From assembly GCF_009905255.1 (NCBI RefSeq), contig NZ_CP047602.1, forward strand, positions 124,001 through 188,000: a stretch of DNA of 64,000 nt, written 5' to 3'. Made by a program: the position numbers and the translations under genes. This document shows positions 61,898-64,000 of this stretch, one piece after another (positions within the stretch are counted from its first letter, which is position 1; the number at the start of each line of letters is the position of its first letter). Under the pieces are notes generated by a model that searched no databases, was not told the origin of the DNA, and saw only the letters and a list, made by a program, of their open reading frames with translations. The DNA comes from Thermoanaerobacterium aotearoense. Its GTDB lineage: Bacteria; Bacillota; Thermoanaerobacteria; Thermoanaerobacterales; Thermoanaerobacteraceae.

Positions 61898-64000
61898 ATG
61901 AAGAACCTTAAAAAGTTAATAGCAGTGGTTCTCACGTTCACATTGGTGTTCAGTGCAATGGCAGTAGGCTTTGCAGGGACATTCTCCGATGTGAGCAGTA
62001 GTGCACCGTATGCGAGTGCAGTTGCTCGTCTGCAATCGTTGGGTTTAGTATCTGGTATGCCAGATGGTACATTCCAACCCGACGGTGTTGTGACAAGAGC
62101 ACAGATGATCGCTTTTGTTAATGCAGCAGAAGGTTTGCAACAAGCTGCAAAAGTATCAGCTGGTCCTACAAAGTTCAGCGATGTTCCAGCAAATTTCTGG
62201 GCAGCAGGTGATATAAACGTTGCTGATCCAAGTGGTTATCCAGATGGTACATTTAGACCAAATAATCCTGTAACATATACAGAAGCTCTTGCAATGATCT
62301 TAAGAGCATTAGGTTATACACAAGATTATTCATGGCCATATGGCGTTATATCTAAAGCTACAAGTGTAGGTATAACAAAGGGTGTTGTTTTATCTGCTGG
62401 CACAACAATAACACGTGGCGAAATGGCTATGTTAATAAACAATGCATTAGATCTTGACATTAACACATATGTCAACGGTGCAGAAAGCGACACAGGCAAA
62501 ACATTGTTAAGCAGAGTTGGAAATTCAACAACATACTATGTATATGCAACACATGATGTTGATAGCAGTGTAACTACAGGCTATGTAAAAGTAGTACCAG
62601 TTACAGAAACTAATGGCTTATATCAGATGACTTATAATAATGGCAATTTAGTTTATACATTGATTCCTACAGGTTCTGTAAACTTCAACAATTATCTTGG
62701 ACAGATAGTTACAGTTAATGAAGATACAAATGGCAATCCATTAGCTGCAACGCCTGTTACAACAGATATAAAGACATTTACAGCTACAACAAATAGTGAA
62801 GTTTCATTTAATGCTACTACTCAAAAATATTCATTCTATGATGCTTCGGTATCTGTTGATAATATCCCAGTTGTGGTTGATGGTGTATTGACAACAATGG
62901 CAGATGTTTATAAGAGCCAAGTGGTTGACAATGGTTCAAAGATTACATTAATTGATCCAACTAATGTATCTGGTTATGGATATGCTGTTATAACTGACGC
63001 AACAGGAAATGCTCAAAGTTTGTTAGTAAATAACAATGTGACATCTTCGTCTAGTTATATAGACAATAGATTTGCAATAAATGACAGTAATGGCAATCCA
63101 TATCCTGTAGTAGGTGCAGTATCAAAAGCTACAGATATTAAAGCTGGAGATGTAGTATATCAAGTAAGTATTCCAGTTGACAATCAGGATGTGACTAATG
63201 GAACAGCAACAGTATTGTATGTTGTAAGGCAGTCTGTAACTGGTACAATATCACAAGTATCAGTAAGTGGTTCTACAACAACTGTTACAATTAATGGTAC
63301 TAATTACACAGTTGGTTCAGCGATACCTGGTAGTACAGGAGTATCAGTAAGCGCTGGTTCAACAGGTACTGCTATAGTAGGTAAAAATAATACTATAGTT
63401 CAATGGAGTGGTACATCAACTGCTACAAATTATGCTGTAGTACAATATGGTAATACTTTTACTCCATATAATACGTCAGTTTCATTGGCGTTGCCAGATG
63501 GTACAAGTAAAGTATTTAATGTAGTATATAGTGATATTCCATCAACTGTAGTTGCTAATGTATATGCTGGAGATGTAGTCACATATTCACTTGATTCAAA
63601 TGGCAATATTAGCAATTTAGCTGAAATTACAGTTAATTCAGTACCAAGTACAGGTGTTTTGACAGACAAAACGGATAATCTTATTAAGATAAATGGAACA
63701 CCATACTATGTAAGTTCTTCAACGGTTTTCTATAACTATGATCCTACTGACAAGACATTGACACCAGTCAACTGGTCAGATGTAGCTGACAGTTCACATC
63801 CAGCTATATATGCTTATTCATTATCAAGCAGTAGTTATGGAACATTGAGCTTAGTGATATTTAATAATGTAGCAAGCTTAACAAGTACAACAACTCCTGT
63901 TGATTATGTAACAGGTATAAATGAAGTTGTAACATCGTCAACTTCATACATTTCATTAAATGTAATTGAGAACGGCGTATCAAAGACATATAATGCACCA
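61898..64000 (+). CDS. SLH-domain S-layer protein, N-terminal 701 residues (3' end outside window)
   Basis: The frame is open to the window edge. A signal peptide (MKNLKKLIAVVLTFTLVFSA, cleavage near GFA-GT) is followed by three S-layer homology domains: TFSDVSSSAPYASAVARLQS...GMPDGTFQPDGVVTRAQM; KFSDVPANFWAAGDINVADP...GYPDGTFRPNNPVTYTEAL; and WPYGVISKATSVGITKGVV...TRGEMAMLIN. SLH domains bind pyruvylated wall polymer. The second is several residues shorter than usual between INVA and GYPDGTF. After residue ~200 the chain is Thr/Ser/Val/Asn-rich beta structure, with almost no Cys, as expected for a lattice protein. Confidence 0.93.
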   Translation, partial: MKNLKKLIAVVLTFTLVFSAMAVGFAGTFSDVSSSAPYASAVARLQSLGLVSGMPDGTFQPDGVVTRAQMIAFVNAAEGLQQAAKVSAGPTKFSDVPANFWAAGDINVADPSGYPDGTFRPNNPVTYTEALAMILRALGYTQDYSWPYGVISKATSVGITKGVVLSAGTTITRGEMAMLINNALDLDINTYVNGAESDTGKTLLSRVGNSTTYYVYATHDVDSSVTTGYVKVVPVTETNGLYQMTYNNGNLVYTLIPTGSVNFNNYLGQIVTVNEDTNGNPLAATPVTTDIKTFTATTNSEVSFNATTQKYSFYDASVSVDNIPVVVDGVLTTMADVYKSQVVDNGSKITLIDPTNVSGYGYAVITDATGNAQSLLVNNNVTSSSSYIDNRFAINDSNGNPYPVVGAVSKATDIKAGDVVYQVSIPVDNQDVTNGTATVLYVVRQSVTGTISQVSVSGSTTTVTINGTNYTVGSAIPGSTGVSVSAGSTGTAIVGKNNTIVQWSGTSTATNYAVVQYGNTFTPYNTSVSLALPDGTSKVFNVVYSDIPSTVVANVYAGDVVTYSLDSNGNISNLAEITVNSVPSTGVLTDKTDNLIKINGTPYYVSSSTVFYNYDPTDKTLTPVNWSDVADSSHPAIYAYSLSSSSYGTLSLVIFNNVASLTSTTTPVDYVTGINEVVTSSTSYISLNVIENGVSKTYNAP

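Overview
The window looks like a chromosomal segment of a low-GC, spore-forming, anaerobic thermophilic Firmicute, most likely Thermoanaerobacterium. The bifunctional AdhE matches my memory of that genus almost residue for residue. The 30-nt CRISPR repeat, the H-type spore protein, the SLH-domain S-layer protein, the ferredoxin-linked 2-oxoacid oxidoreductase and the strict-anaerobe type hybrid cluster protein agree. No rRNA, tRNA or intact transposase was recognised.

Layout. 1-10 kb is metabolic and stress related: an aldo/keto reductase end, hcp, a 33-aa membrane peptide, adhE (reverse strand, Rex-type operators), a heptad coiled-coil protein, a spore photoproduct lyase-like radical SAM protein, a DUF438/hemerythrin/PAS sensor, sspH, a glutaredoxin and a GroES-like protein. 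hcp and the DUF438 gene each carry a CRP/FNR-type palindrome. 10-14.2 kb (reverse strand) is a decaying polymorphic-toxin locus: a full-length peptidoglycan-binding toxin with its immunity gene, followed by start-less toxin C-termini (two of the TNT type) and intact or broken immunity genes. 15-20 kb is sufCBDSU for Fe-S cluster assembly.

20.2-33.4 kb is a type I-B CRISPR-Cas system: cas6-cas8b-cas7-cas5-cas3, a leader, 56 identical repeats with 55 spacers, a secreted HEXXH protein gene, two degenerate repeats, then cas4-cas1-cas2. cas6 has an in-frame TGA just before its conserved glycine-rich C-terminus. 33.5-38.6 kb holds a chloride-channel remnant and a marR plus two-subunit ABC exporter operon. 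38.6-41.2 kb encodes a KorAB-type oxidoreductase.

41.2-53 kb contains a DnaA-box cluster, a WalJ/YycJ-type MBL protein, a lipoprotein, the threonine operon (pheB-like ACT gene, hom, thrC, thrB), an S41 protease, a long palindromic non-coding element, glycerate kinase, and a class V aminotransferase with serA. 53-64 kb has a structured RNA candidate, an MNT/HEPN pair, a PHP phosphatase, a triplicated small-peptide array, pyrG, an orphan nucleotidyltransferase, an acyltransferase, a polysaccharide deacetylase, a DUF4127 protein and the start of an S-layer gene.

The most novel element is at 54.82-55.75 kb. Three tandem ~308-bp units each encode a 36-aa cationic/hydrophobic peptide whose SD lies in a hairpin. 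In each unit a convergent promoter would make a ~65-nt antisense RNA sharing a bidirectional terminator. Each unit repeats its own start-codon region (17 nt) inside the antisense RNA template. Those 17-mers differ between units but match within a unit, allowing G-U pairs. This is the layout of Fst/par type I toxin-antitoxin loci, with an unrelated peptide.
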